Below are positions 48,203 through 60,692 of a stretch of 64,000 nucleotides of DNA, piece by piece. The position numbers and the translations under genes were made by a program. The number at the start of each line of letters is the position of its first letter. The stretch's first letter is position 1. The notes beneath the pieces are model-generated. The model was not told the DNA's origin. It saw nothing but the letters and a program-made list of their open reading frames with translations, and did no database searches. Source of the DNA: Morinoia aosen (lineage: Eukaryota > Arthropoda > Malacostraca > Amphipoda > Talitridae); NCBI GenBank assembly GCA_030386875.1, contig CM059578.1, forward strand, positions 23,793,009 through 23,857,008, read 5' to 3'.

Positions 48203-48565
48203 AGTTTAAAATTTAAGGATGAACTTCCTACAGGCATGCTTAGCTCGGTTGTATACAAGCATAGTTGTGCACGATGTGGTGCATCTGAATACGTTGGATC
48301 TACATCCCGTAGTCTGCGTATTCGTGTGGCTGAGCATGCTGGACGAAGTCACTGTACTAATGACCTTTTATCAGCACCTTCTCACTCTGCAATACGCACA
48401 CATGCAGAAAAATGCGACCTGCCTGTTAGACTATCTGATTTTGAAGTATTAGGCCGAGGAAGTAACCCAATAGAACTCAGAATATTAGAATCTATTTTCA
48501 TTTATAGAATAAAGCCAAAGCTCAATGATATGCAGTCTGCCTATCCCTTACAAATAGTTTGTTAG
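48203..48565 (+). pseudogene. GIY-YIG endonuclease domain of a Penelope-like element (C-terminal fragment)
   Basis: The fragment encodes about 120 residues up to a TAG stop. It begins FKDELP, a segment that precedes the endonuclease in Penelope-like proteins. It then shows VVYKHSCARCGASEYVGSTS, in which VYK and YVG stand for the GIY and YIG motifs with a CxxC pair between. R..RVAEH, IRTHAEKC and NPIELRILES follow, the last holding the likely metal-binding Glu, and it ends YRIKPKLND. The frame is intact through the whole domain, which suggests a fairly young insertion. The reverse transcriptase part and any start codon are missing. Confidence 0.85.
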
Positions 48566-48640
48566 CAAATGTTTCTAATTTCATGTTTGTTTTTACCATT
48601 GTGATTTTCTGAATAACTGATTTGTAATCTTAACTTTTAC

Positions 48641-48680
48641 AGTGTTGAGAATGACCACTGCTAGTTGGTCGAAACGTTCA
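48641..48680 (+). ncRNA. Possible hammerhead-like ribozyme remnant at the Penelope-like 3' end
   Basis: GACCA (48653-48657) and TGGTC (48666-48670) can form a 5-bp stem, followed directly by GAAAC. Upstream, TTGAGAATGA is a poor version of the CTGATGA core, so it is unlikely to be active. The position, shortly after the GIY-YIG stop, fits what is known for Penelope-like elements. Confidence 0.35.
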
Positions 48681-49132
48681 CTTTTATCGATTTTATCATC
48701 CAATTAGTACAAAATTAGTACAAAATGAGTCTAAGCGTTGTGTCATTAGTCTTCCAATTTTTAACAAAAGAAGAAATTTTAACGTAAATTAGCGTTGAAG
48801 GTACGAAGGTATTGACCCAATCTGATTGAGGTGCTTGAACGCCTTGGTTTTACTATAAGAGTCGTTATTTCAAAAAATACGTCGACATTAAGAAGTGCAA
48901 ATTAGATATAACATTAAAAAATAATGAGTCAAGATATCATCTTGAAATGGAACGCTAATCGCAATCATAAGACGTCAGTTGAAGAGTCAGTTATTTCATA
49001 TTTTATAAAATATTTTCCCAACATACTGCTTTGGGTAGCATGCTTTTCGAAACTCGTTTGCAAAAGGACCATTTCTGAACAAGATGATCAATATTATTGA
49101 ACTCCGGAATTACTTTCGTCCGACAAGATTAC

Positions 49133-49354
49133 CTTCAACTTTTCAGCAGCGGGAAAACCGATGCTATCAATGTGCGCACGGATTTGGGCAATTTCTTCGG
49201 AGGCCTCCAAGTGTCCTTCCACGTACAGGCTTGACCATTTTCTTTTCTCTGGCCGAGCCTTTAACATTTTATTTGTGTCCTCGACTCGGAACGACCGCCT
49301 CTCATTGAGGTGAGAAGTGCTCTCCATTCGACTTAATGTCGTTTGCCACTCAGC
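49133..49354 (-). CDS. Candidate internal exon, product not recognised
   Basis: On the minus strand an acceptor CGTCTATCTAG precedes 222 nt of open frame that ends at a plausible donor, TTGAAG|GTAATC. The 74 codons are phase 0 at both ends. The translation starts AEWQTTLSRMESTSHL, contains ARPEKRKWSSLYVEG and ends GFPAAEKLK. It is rich in charged residues and looks more protein-like than neighbouring frames. It does not resemble any Ig domain, so it is not an obvious part of the Sidestep-like gene. It could be an exon of a nested or adjacent gene, a transposon-derived fragment, or chance. A TAG forms part of the acceptor, so the frame closes exactly at the proposed boundary. Confidence 0.3.
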
Positions 49355-49548
49355 CTAGATAGACGGCGAACAGGTGACATCGCCAACCGCAATAAAGCTA
49401 ATCCGCACCCAAAAAATGAGCCGGTTGCGCCATGAAAAAACTGGTGAGAACAGGACAGAAAAATGAGGCCGTTTCTGAGTGAAAATGAGGGTAAGTGTCC
49501 GGGGGAAAATAGCGGAGCCTAAGGACTCGAAAATAAATACGGGAAAAG

Positions 49549-50375
49549 CATGCAAAATAAAATGCAATTTTGTTTTAACATGCTTCTATGCTCTAGGAGA
49601 GAATTTAATTTAGTATAAGGACCATGCAAAATAAAAAGCGCCTTTGTTTTGACATGCTTCTCTGCTCTAGGAGAGAATTTAATTTAGTATAAGGACCATG
49701 CAAAATAAAAAGCGCCTTTGTCTTGACATGCTTCTCTGCTCTAGGAGAGAATTTAATTTAGTATAAGGACCATGCAAAATAAAAAGCGCCTTTGTTTTAA
49801 CATGCTTCTCTGCTCTAGGAGAGAATTTAATTTAGTATAAGGACCATGCAAAATAAAAAGCGCCTTTGTTTTGACATGCTTCTCTGCTCTAGGAGAGAAT
49901 TTAATTTAGTATAAGGACCATGCAAAATAAAAAGCGCCTTTGTTTTAACATGCTTCTATGCTCTAGGAGAGAATTTAATTTAGTATAAGGACCATGCAAA
50001 ATAAAAAGCGCCTTTGTTTTAACATGCTTCTCTGCTCTAGGAGAGAATTTAATTTAGTATAAGGACCATGCAAAATAAAAAGCGCCTTTGTTTTCGCTTG
50101 CTTCTTTGCTCTAGGTCAGAATTTAACTTTGTACAAGGACCATGCATAATGAAATGCGCCTTTGTTTTGACATGCTTCTCTGCTGTAGGTGAGAATTTAA
50201 TTTATTATAAGGGAAATACCATGCAAAATAAAATGCGCTTCTGATTTCACTTGTATTTCGGCTCAAAGTGAGAATTTAACTTAATATGAGGGAAATAATA
50301 TGCAAAATAAAATGTGCCTTTATTTTCACTTGCTTCTCTGGTCTAGGTCGGTATTTAACTTAGTATAAAGGGAGG
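49549..50375. repeat. 74-bp tandem repeat, about 11 copies
   Basis: Unit contains GCAAAATAAAAAGCGCCTTT, GTTTTGACATGCTTCTCTGC and TCTAGGAGAGAATTTAATTT. The period is exactly 74 bp over the first eight copies. The right-hand three are diverged and carry small insertions, so the array is homogenised on the left and decayed on the right. Confidence 0.95.
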
Positions 50376-51829
50376 CAATTTTTCATGCGTCGATCTACTT
50401 TGTGGAGTGATGTTCATTCATAACATATTTACTACTCTCGGGAGTTTAGTTTTACTATTTTTTGAAGCGGTCATTGGAATTTTTTTCGATAAGCTTATGG
50501 AATAATATTTAAATATGAGGTTTTAACGAAGTTCATGGGCAAACATTAACTGAGAATACACGCATAAAATAATTTCAGGCAATATTGTAGCTGAAATTAT
50601 TAAAAATGAAATCTGCGGGACAGCTCATGTGGGAAGAGTAACCTCGTCTTCGAAAATACAATGAAAAAACAAATTTCATTATTTTATCTCAAACGATATA
50701 TGTGCTATAATTTTAAGTGTATGCATTCCAGTTGAAATGAAGGAATGCTTTCACACGTTCGTCGCAACGTGAGCCGCTTGTGTACACGGAGGGATTTTCG
50801 AAAACTGCATACCGAGTAGTAGTCACAAACTCAATTTCCTTAAATTTTAAATTAAAGCTAAATGACGGAACGATCCAGGTAATAGTTCCCATTCTTAATA
50901 TTTTTGACTACAAATGGCGTTAAATTCGGAAATTTAAGTTAAAAGTTAAATTTAAGTTAAAAGTTAAAAGTTAAATTTAAATTAAATTTAAGTTGAATAC
51001 TGAACTTTAGTTTAACCCATCGCAGTCAACAGGCTAAGGCGTGTTTTCTTTAATTTCATTTCAGTCTTTGTGCTGTTGTTGATTGTGCTGCTTAATAACA
51101 CTAGCGAGAGAGTTCATTTTCTGCTTCTGAAAACTAGTTGACAAATTACGCTACAATACGTTACTTGTGCGTTACTCGTACACACTCGTACTTGCACAAA
51201 ACTCGAGCTTTTTCATCAGCAGGGTTTCCAGACTATCATTTCAAAGGTTAAAGTGCATTATGTTTGGGCTTTATTCTCAAATGCAAAACCAATCAATATT
51301 TTAGAGCCCTGCCTTATTGCCTGATGCTTAGAGATTTTCCACCTAGTAAAGTTTTACTTGAAGAAATCAGAACACGAGAATTTTGGCCAGAAAATGAACA
51401 AACTTCAGGACACTGGTCATAAAAAAGTTATCTAGCTGAGCTGAGCAGATTGGTCATTCAAGGTGTTTATGCCTCAAGATATTAAGCCACCAACCTTTCA
51501 CAGAGAGGTAAAACTCGAGAACGTTTCCTTGATTCCGTACAGATTCACACGTCAGTGTAATGATTCTTCAATCTGCGCGTCCAAGAAGATCTTTTTTGTG
51601 CTGTAAAGAGAAATACGTCAACCATCATACTTGAGAAGATATTCCATCTTTGTCGCGAATTGCCAACGGAACAACGCGTCAAATATCAAGGGAGTTCGAG
51701 ACCAATCTCATCGTTTCGAACGCGTTACGTCGAGGTCTCCCGACAACCGAGAGGAATTGCCATCTTCCGCTATTCCATGTAACTCCAATTAGTATTTCTT
51801 CTATTTCCTAGGAATATATTTCTTGTTGT

Positions 51830-52608
51830 GTATAGCGTATTTCATAATAGGAATTAATAGGGATGTTATTGATTCAGTTAGGCATATTTCCATATATGTT
51901 TGAACGACTTTGTTATTCGATCGATCGACGTACAATCGGGCGTTTGGGTGCGGTTGTAGACTTCATGCGATCGCTCGCGTAGAGCGGTGAGTCAGTGAGG
52001 CACCACCCACGACAAGAGCAACATCTGCGTCGTGTCGTTAAAATCTTCGGCCGCACCTTCGGGTGTGGGCGCCAGTGCCACAAACTCACACAATAATTAA
52101 ATACGACGAAGCCAGTGAGCGCCTGATCTATAAAGTGATCTGTGGGGGCTATTCATCCTGAACTGTTTCATGAGTGAACGACTAACAAACCGTTACTATG
52201 ACGCTACTACATTGCGAGACACCAAGATGCTATCTTCTTCGGGGTTACGCTAACACCCAAGCCCGGCACCGTGACTGCCAGTCAAGGCACATCTCCACCT
52301 TTCTCTAAGATGAGTGTTCTTTCTTTATCGCGATCATTTGTGAAACCTTTCCTTATTAATATCTTAGTCCGTAACGCACATTATCATTATGTTCTGATAA
52401 AGCAAGTGAAGTTTATGTAGTGAATTCTTTAGCTAATGTTTGTGTTGCGCACCTAACTGATTCTTAGGAAGTAAATTTACCATGTAGTTTACGATTGTGT
52501 ATCATTCTCCTGCGTTGAGGGAATGAGAGACAAGGCATTCGAGGCATGAAATACGTTACTTAAATCATCCTGATCTATTGATTTCATATTAAAATAAAGT
52601 CCCATACA
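51830..52608 (+). mobile_element. Possible solo LTR or LTR fragment
   Basis: The stretch is GC-richer and CpG-richer than its surroundings around 51900-52310. It ends with AATAAA (52593-52598) shortly before CCCATACA, and then TTTGGGTAGTGGCAGCAG, which could be a primer-binding region. A short frame starting MPPQRRNDVTS follows near 52750. I found no second copy, no matching left boundary and no recognisable tRNA complement, so this is tentative. Confidence 0.2.
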
Positions 52609-54629
52609 TTTGGGTAGTGGCAGCAGTTATAGACTATTGATTAATTTGAATCAAGGCGAGGGCATTAATGTCACGTCTTATTTATCAAAATATATTAAAG
52701 TGATGTGATCAAACATCACGACAATAGGAAACGAATAAATTACATCTGAAATATGCCTCCGCAACGACGAAATGATGTGACATCAGTGGTAAAAGAATGG
52801 AACCACGACATCAGTGTCCCATCAGATTTTTCTGAACTCGTTTGATTTAAAGCGAGGATAACCGGAAAGACCTCTACGAAATTGTAGTGTCACGTTCTAT
52901 CAACAGATGATAGTGGACCCAACAGTATTATCATGCATAAATCAGGTACGATGTTAATTATTTCGAAAGTTATCATGTCTTGCGCAGAATTGATGGTCTA
53001 CGCTCCAGTGAGGACGTATTCGCTCATCATAATCTCAAACCATCCCCAAGATATTAGATCAATGTATATCACTTTCATAATTTAAGTTGATCTACTGCTT
53101 CAACCTGAATTGAAATTGCACGTTCAGTTATTTAACATCTTGTAAATGTTACTTTGTCAGTATATTAAAAATTTGCGAAAAAACGAGGCATCCCTCGTCG
53201 AAGTTACCTCTATTTAAAATCAATAAAGCTTTTGTTTCATTGATTTTGGGGGATGGCTCCATGAAAAAGTCTGCTTTGAGTTAATGAATTTTGTAAAGCG
53301 GTTCTAAGACAAGTTTCGTCCCATGTTAACCAATTCAAAGCAATTGATGAGGAAATTGAGTAACTCACTAAAACACAGCAATGTTCGAAGAAAATTAAGC
53401 AAGATCTTAAACTCGAAATAAGAATAAGATTGAATAAGATGAATAAAGAACACGAAAAAGTTTTTATGCAAACTTTCTTTTCTTTTTTCAGGAATTGACT
53501 GGTTTTTCTTGTTAGTTCTTCCAGTTTTACATTGACTATCTGAGGAAAAAGCGGAATGATTCCCTATATTAATCGAAAAATGAATTTACTTATGACAGCC
53601 TCCACTTCAACCTATTTACTTGGAAATTATTTTATTGCCTGCAACCTTTTCAAGATTCTCATGTCCACTTAATCAAATAAAACTGACCAGTGTATGAATA
53701 AAAATCACTTCCCCTTTACAGAATTTGATGAGAAGTATAGAAACTTTTACCAAATTTTTTAAACAATTTATTTCTCTGGTGAAACTTTTTTCAATAAAAT
53801 TAAATAATTGAAAGGGTAATAGTTCATTTATCTTGAGCTATTCCTTTAAGCACATGTATCTCACAATACAAACTAATTGTATTCTTTATCAAATAGAAGA
53901 AGGATTCTAGGACGTTGAGTTTTTTCATCGTTGTGGTATTACTCACATATATTGCACTACCTCAAGCTTCCATGCAAATCTTCGTGTTCTACTTAATACA
54001 AGTTTATGTGGCAAGTTTCTTACCAATTTTCTAATTTACGTTATTAAAATCCTGAGACGAAATCGAGCTCGCAAATGTCGACGAAAAAAATTGAGACTTC
54101 ATTTCACTTTTTGGCTCTTTTGTTGAATGAGATCAAATGAGTTCCAGGAAGTAGAAACTGGTCGTTTTTAATGCAGCATTTTTAGAGTAGCGCCGAGCAG
54201 GTATTTCAGATTTGAAAATTTCTGACAAAGCTTAAGCGGAAGATTTAGCGAAGCTGAAATGGTAAAATGAAAAACTGGACGGAAAAGATCCTGAATAGAC
54301 CATTATTTCCAATCCAGATTTGTTGTTAAAAATATGCTACCCTCATGTTTTAGAGCGGAATAACGATACTGAAGCCCTCATTCCTCACACATTTCCACAA
54401 AAGGCTTCTCTGGACGAAGAAAATATTTGAAGTCAGATGACGATAACAATTTTCAGTAAGAAATAAATTTCCCATGTGTTTTTAAACGCCCGGGGATTGA
54501 GTGCAATGGTTCCAAAAAATTCTTATCAATAAAGTGCGTGGCAATTTAGTCAAACTCTCAAATTTTAAACTGAAAACGAGAGAATAAAATAGCAGGACAC
54601 ACCAAATTCATCCGGAGCAAACTGCTCAC

Positions 54630-54920
54630 AAAGCCAGCCCAACTTTCCCATCAGTAATAATGATAATCCAAATTCAAAGCCAGCGCAACAGCGCAACTTT
54701 CCCTTCGGTGATAATGATAATCTAACTTCAAAGCCAGCGCAACTTTCCATTCAGTAATAAAGATAATCTAAATTCAAAGCCAGCACAGCTTTCCCTTCAG
54801 CAATAATGAAAATCCAAATTCGAAGCCGGCACAACTTTCCCTTCAACAATAATGAAAATCCAAATTCCAAGCCAGCACAACTTTCCATTCAGTAATAATG
54901 ATAATCCAAATGCAAGGCCT
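54630..54920. repeat. Tandem repeat of about 49 bp, six copies
   Basis: Unit contains AAAGCCAGCGCAACTTTCCC, TTCAGTAATAATGATAATCC and AAATTC. CTTTCC recurs about every 46-56 bp from 54641 to 54881. Confidence 0.88.
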
Positions 54921-56613
54921 GGACGGTGCCACAACCAACACAATCCTTTCAGGCGAAAAAACTGTCACGAGATAACTCGGTATGAAGCCATTTGTTTTTA
55001 TTTATATAATAATTTACAAGAATTAGGCCCATCTCCATAACGCTGCGCATTCCGTCGCCAAGAGCAATTCCAGTAATGGGAACATCTCTACATATTTTCC
55101 GGTCTTAAGTGCGCGACAGAAATCATGGAAATCACTTCTCTTGTTCCCGAGAAAACGGCGCCAAGTTGTCCAAACGTCTCTGAAGCCAATCTTTCCTTTA
55201 GGGTTAATAAATATGTCAGAACTTGCGTTATACTTTTAATAATCAGATCCAATTCGGTCTGAAGTTATCGAATGTTATGAGAAACAGCCGTACATTTTCC
55301 CCACAGTGACAGCATCGGCGAAAAAGAATCCAAGTTTATCTACGTACGTCGTCCGTCTGATGCAGAGCTATGCATAGAAGCTCATTTTTTGTATTTGAAA
55401 GAGAGGCTTCAGCGTGATGGAAGCGTAAAAACTTGAATTGCGAAAGTAATTAGAATGTCGTATTAGTAATTGGATATATGTAGTAAATTCTCAGCATTAG
55501 CTACGAGACGTAATAATCCAATGTTTTACTTCCATTGAACGTGTCTCATCGTAGCCCGAAGTCAATGAACTGTTTCGACTGAAAGCATGTAATAAATATT
55601 ATTCCTTCAAACAGAGACAACTGAGTGTTCATGCACATGTATTTCGTACAGTCGTAAAAATGCACGCACAAATGAGAGCTAATAATCTTGTTTTGTATCG
55701 TCCGATGGATATACATTCTCTTGTGGGGAACGAAAATGAGTCAAACACGGCAAGGGAGTTACGAATAATTTTCACTGTAGATGAGTCAATTTGCAATGTG
55801 AGATGCACTTCTTGTACTGTATTGTACTAAACAAGACAATGTACAGTGTGCATGTAATGTACTGCACGACACAATCTAGTGTTATACAGTACAGAATTAT
55901 ACAAAAACAACAGTTTCACTCAAAACTGAAAAAGGTAATACGTTAATTGTAAAAACAGAAGCTGAAGCGTTAGAGGCTGAAGTTATGAATGAAAAATATG
56001 AGGGACATGAGTGATTGTAGCATGAGTGATCTTACTCCTCGTATGGAACATTTGTTTTAGGATGTCCTATATTAAGAAACTTTCAAAAGCCAATATGTTG
56101 GCATGTATCTCATGTGGCAACTTGGAAATAAACATTTTTTTTCTTACGCAAGCCTCAAATTACACAGCGTCTCGGTTTACTGAAACAAAGTGGAAAATCC
56201 ATGGATTAGTTACTATGTGCAGTCATTGAATTTTTCCTAAAATTTTAGCATCTGCTTGCTGATGAAAAAGTATTTTTGGAGTGAGTGAGTTATAATCGTT
56301 GAATGGGTCACACTGACGGTATGTTCGCTATTAAAAGCTATGACCAACTTTCCGTAAAATGTTAGGGAAGTTTCAATGAAAATCTACCAAAAGCGGACAT
56401 AACTAATGTACAAATTTTTCATCAATTCTAGGTATCGACCATCTATTGGAAACTGGACTATTTGTAGGAAGTGATCTATTTCAGTAGGCATGTAGAAATG
56501 TATCCCAACTTCATAAGTTGACCAGTAATCGCGTGATATTTCAGAAGAATATGCTTCAGCTCTTTACATAAACCCAGGTCACAACCAGCCTGAGTGGTGA
56601 GGCACCACGATAG

Positions 56614-56868
56614 AGGAAGCAAGGTAGGTTCAAACCATTTTTTTTCTTGACGATGTGGTTTTGTTGACGTCACGGCAACGAACCAATAACAGCTCTCATA
56701 TTGCATCTGGTAGCACTGCTACCCTCAAATCTGGCTTCATTATTGGCTTAACGACATGGTGTTTTGGTGAAGTCATGAAGTTTGTTTGAAATAAAGCCTT
56801 TCTATTGGCAAGGCAAACAAGAGGAGGTGTATTTTCTCCCATAGAAATGACCCTACCTTGTTTCTTCT
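56614..56868. mobile_element. MITE of about 255 bp, copy 1
   Basis: The left end is AGGAAGCAAGGTAGGTT and the complement of the right end is AGAAGAAACAAGGTAGGGT. The interior matches the element at 57487-57742 throughout, including GGCAACGAACCAATAACAGC and CTCATATTGCATCTG. It contains TGACGTCA and CCAAT and has no coding capacity. Confidence 0.85.
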
Positions 56869-57486
56869 ACCGTGTAAGGCACTTCTTTCCTGTCGTTTGC
56901 TGCAACTACTGTACTTCCAGAACCGTAAAGCCCGTTCTGAACTACACATTACGGAGAAGCTGAAACTGATATTGGCATACATTATCATATATCATTTATT
57001 CTGTGAACAGAATCCTGTTATCCTGTATTGTATTGTAATCCTGCGAATTTACCCTATAAATTAAATATTCAAAATTTTACGTTCAAAATATATTGATTTT
57101 GAACTTTTTGCCCAAAACTACGTGTTTTCTGCTTCTTTGCGTTTCAAATAAAGAAAAAACTCCATCAACAGCATGATCCTAGTTCAAGAGCTAAATAATT
57201 AGTTTCCATCGATATTTCTTAAAATATTACTTTTTGGTGCCATTCGCCAAAATCGTACTGATAAAGAGCAATGATTTTGAATTCGTTCCAATCCTTTATT
57301 GTTTCCAAGCTATAAACATCGCATTCCGTTTAATATTTGCAGCATACTTTAAGCCCCAACATTTTTTTCCGCTCGTCACATCTTTGTAGTCCGTTTTATG
57401 GCAAATCAGAATTTTTGTTCGCCAATCAATATTCTATTCACGCCGTCCTCGCATCTAGCATTTCCGCACTGTCAGCGCCACGGTAA

Positions 57487-57742
57487 AGGAAACAAGGTAG
57501 GGTTAAACCAGTCTTTTTTTTGTCAACCGTGTGACAAAGCTGACGTCATGGCAACGAACCAATAACAGCGCTCATATTGCATCTGACAACAGTGCTAGCC
57601 CCAGATCTGGCACCGCTATTGGCCTTACGACGTTTCGCAATGGAGATGTCATAAGGTTTGTTTGAAATGAAGCCGTTCAATTGGCTAGCTGAACCAGAAG
57701 AGGTGTATTTTCACCCATCGGAATGACTCTACCTTGTTTCCT
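57487..57742. mobile_element. MITE of about 255 bp, copy 2
   Basis: The left end is AGGAAACAAGGTAGGGTT and the complement of the right end is AGGAAACAAGGTAGAGT. It has the same orientation as copy 1, 873 bp away. Internal inverted ends and similar length define it as one family. I could not identify a clear target-site duplication. Confidence 0.87.
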
Positions 57743-57820
57743 GTTCCGTTGTCAGCGCTCACCCTCTTCTCAACTCACGTGACTTGAGCAACAACCAATC
57801 AGCTGCCGCCTGTCACTATA

Positions 57821-57963
57821 CAGGGTGTCCTTAAAAAATGTATCTACTGACCGAGGCGTGTATATATGATACAGGAACCATATATCAGAATTAAACTGTT
57901 GTATGGTTCCGGTATCACATGTACATATATCGTTCAGTGGAAACATTTTTCATGGACGCCCTG
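57821..57963. mobile_element. Palindromic MITE with TA flanks
   Basis: Starts CAGGGTGTCCTTAAAAAATG and ends CATTTTTCATGGACGCCCTG, so the ends are imperfect inverted repeats of about 22 bp, flanked by TA on both sides. An inner inverted pair, GATACAGGAACCATA and TATGGTTCCGGTATC, lengthens the palindrome. A TA target site suggests a Tc1/mariner-type origin. Confidence 0.8.
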
Positions 57964-58406
57964 TACACTAGTAAAAGCAAAGTTATTGGGCGGCTCTGTC
58001 TTTTGCGCGTGTCTGCATTACAAAGGAACCATTTCGTCCATAGTTAACTAAGTCCACTTGTGATGTGAAACTGTAACAAAAAGCGCAGAAAACAGCGTAA
58101 TACAACGTTGTTTGAGGGAAAAAAAGATGAGAGCTACCTCATGGCGTAGGGACGTGCATGTTTGAGTAGCTGAGGGAAGAAGTGTGGGGATGCTTCTTCA
58201 CCTATACTCTGTGGGCATAATTAGACTTTGAAATATGACCGTTATAAATTCAATTGTAAATTAAGGGGTATACAACACTCTGGGGGAAGAGTAATAGATA
58301 TGCTTATAAAATCAAAATGTTCATCTAGATAAAGATTATTTCCCTCTAGATGATAGATTGTTTCTGGGCCCTCAAACTGATAATTTAGTCCTACTATGTT
58401 CCGTCC

Positions 58407-59585
58407 TCAGTCACATTAATGCCCTTATTAATCCACGAGTGTACTTCAAATAAAGTAATTGAATTATTCAGTTAGCCATCCTTATCCCCATGTTGAGAAA
58501 GCAAATGCTGTGCAAAGAGTTCCCTCTATCTCTTATTTCTCTCTCTCTCTCTGTGTTTTTTTACTCCCGAATTTCTCCGTTTTTTTCTCTATCGGGAGTT
58601 TAAATCCCCTCTTGTCTCTCCTTACACCAGTAAAGAAGGCTCAAGATGCCCTGATACTTTTCTAGGGGAAAATATCCAAGGGAATATACTTTCATTGTAC
58701 CTACCAACAATAAACGACCCCTAACTCTGCTATTGTATACCTCTTACAGTTTGTCCATAAATTTAGGACCAATTTGTTATGAAACATTTGAGATTCAATC
58801 TGTTGTAATACAATTAATGACTGGACCAAACTTTTTGAGAATAGACGGTTTTTTCTTTCTTTTCTTGTGGTGACAAGTCATTTCATGGTGTAGACAAACA
58901 CTGGATGCAGCAGGTCGACGTCAACCTTTGCTTGACTCAGGAAGCTTGCTTGCAACATGCAGCTACCAGAATGTATCTTTACGAGGTAAAATAATAAAAT
59001 TTCATGCGAAAAAAACAAATTTTACAATTTTGATCGCGAAATGATCAACCTGGGAACGCAATAATGAAGGACAGGCGTTAGGGATACAGTGTTACATTCG
59101 CTGCTGTCTCTCCTGTTCTTGTAGATTACTCTGAAACAACCTTCTGCAGCTGGCTCTATAATAGAAATTCCAGCTTTATTTGTTATCGCAATAATCATCT
59201 ATCTGAATTAGAACACTCGGCACTAGAAAAATGTGACCTATTCAGCCTTATACATATCTACGCCTGGGTTAGAGTAATGTTCTAAAACAAGGTCTCAATG
59301 GCACCGAGTTCCTTTACACTTGTCTAGCTTTCTGAAAATAATCCGGTTAGACAATTGGCGAGACTTGAAGTCGTCGCTGCTGGCTAAAGATTGTAGGATG
59401 AGAACTGTGATCTTACGCCAGCGGCGAGGAAGCGTAGTGGATGTATAATATACAAACGAAATATTTTCCATAAATTCAGTCACATTAATGTATTCTCAAC
59501 ATGGGGATAAGGATGGCTAACTGAATAATTCAATTACTTTATTTGAAGTACACTCGTGGATTAATAAGGGCATTAATGTGACTGA
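58407..59585. mobile_element. Non-autonomous DNA element with perfect 92-bp terminal inverted repeats
   Basis: 58407-58498 and 59494-59585 are exact reverse complements over 92 bp. The ends begin TCAGTCACATTAATG. A third copy of these 15 bp lies internally at 59476-59490, in the left-end orientation. The 1.0-kb interior has no recognisable transposase. I see no target-site duplication, so the superfamily is open. Confidence 0.9.
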
Positions 59586-59802
59586 ACCCAAATACTGGAA
59601 TCCAATGGAAAATAAACATACTAAGGCACTCAGTGATGGTGGGACATTTACAACATACGCTTCATAAGAAAGATAACGTGATTCTTACATTCCAGATGCT
59701 TTTTCGTGCGAGTAGTGAGAATTTAAAAAATTAGGATACAAGAAATGGTGAAATTTAAATGGTTTCAAATTCCATCGTAATCGTTTGAATTTAGTAATAA
59801 GT

Positions 59803-59819
59803 TATATATATATATATAT
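59803..59819. repeat. (TA)n microsatellite
   Basis: About eight uninterrupted TA units. Confidence 0.95.
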
Positions 59820-60692
59820 GCAGAAAAGCAAACGGTTCAAAGAATTTTTACTATAATATCAGAAAAATTATAAAATAAAGTGTCGAAAACTGAACTTCAA
59901 TTTTCTTAGAAATGCAAATGGTGATATTAATCCAGTATCAATGTATTAGTACTGTTTATCAGTTGTTATGGATTGTACTAAAATTTTCATGAGCTTATAA
60001 CGTTGTGAAATGATATTTTATCCTGCGTCGTTCGAACTGTGTGTGTTCCTTTTCATCGGTCAGTTCATTGTCTTAAAGCTTTATAACTTTTTCTAGTATC
60101 TACGAGTGTACCGTACGTCCATAGGCCCAGTAAGTGAATGGGAAATATACTTGTGAATGCTAGTGGAGTGGCCAAAACTCCTTTGCATGTGCATGATCTA
60201 ACCATCAAATCAGAAAATCATGATCAGCGGAAAATTCTTGTTACGCGTTTTGTTTAGTAATGTTTAATCTTCAATGTTCAAATTTTAGTTAAGTTACGTT
60301 CAACCTAACGTACTCACGACAAGTAGATTCTATTTTATTTCTATTAAGCTTAAAAAGTATTTAGGAGAAACATTTCGTCCGGCATTAGAGCAATGGTGCT
60401 TAAATATCTCAAGATTAGAAGGCAATTGCTTATTTTCAACGAACAAAATTTTTGCAATGCTGTAGAAAATGAGATTGCCCATTCTAAGGTTATTTCAGTC
60501 CATGAACTTGACCCCAATCTTCACTACAACGTTTGATGACTATGATGATGACAGGGATGAAGAGCAAGCCTATCCAACCAAAGGAATTCCCACATTGCCT
60601 TTTCAACTCATCCTTGAATTCCGTTTCCTTCCATGAACAGAGAATCTGTATGCTCCGGAGAAAATACTACATTAGCGGAGGGTGCACTAAAA

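Larger units (their letters stand above)
48190..48735 (+). mobile_element. 5'-truncated Penelope-like retroelement
   Basis: Only the end of the element remains: the last part of the polyprotein with its GIY-YIG endonuclease domain (48203-48565) and about 170 bp of 3' sequence. The 3' part contains a short stem followed by GAAACG, resembling the hammerhead-type motif reported from Penelope-like elements. No reverse transcriptase sequence precedes it, so it is a dead 5'-truncated copy. It is antisense to the host gene and lies in its upstream region. Confidence 0.82.
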
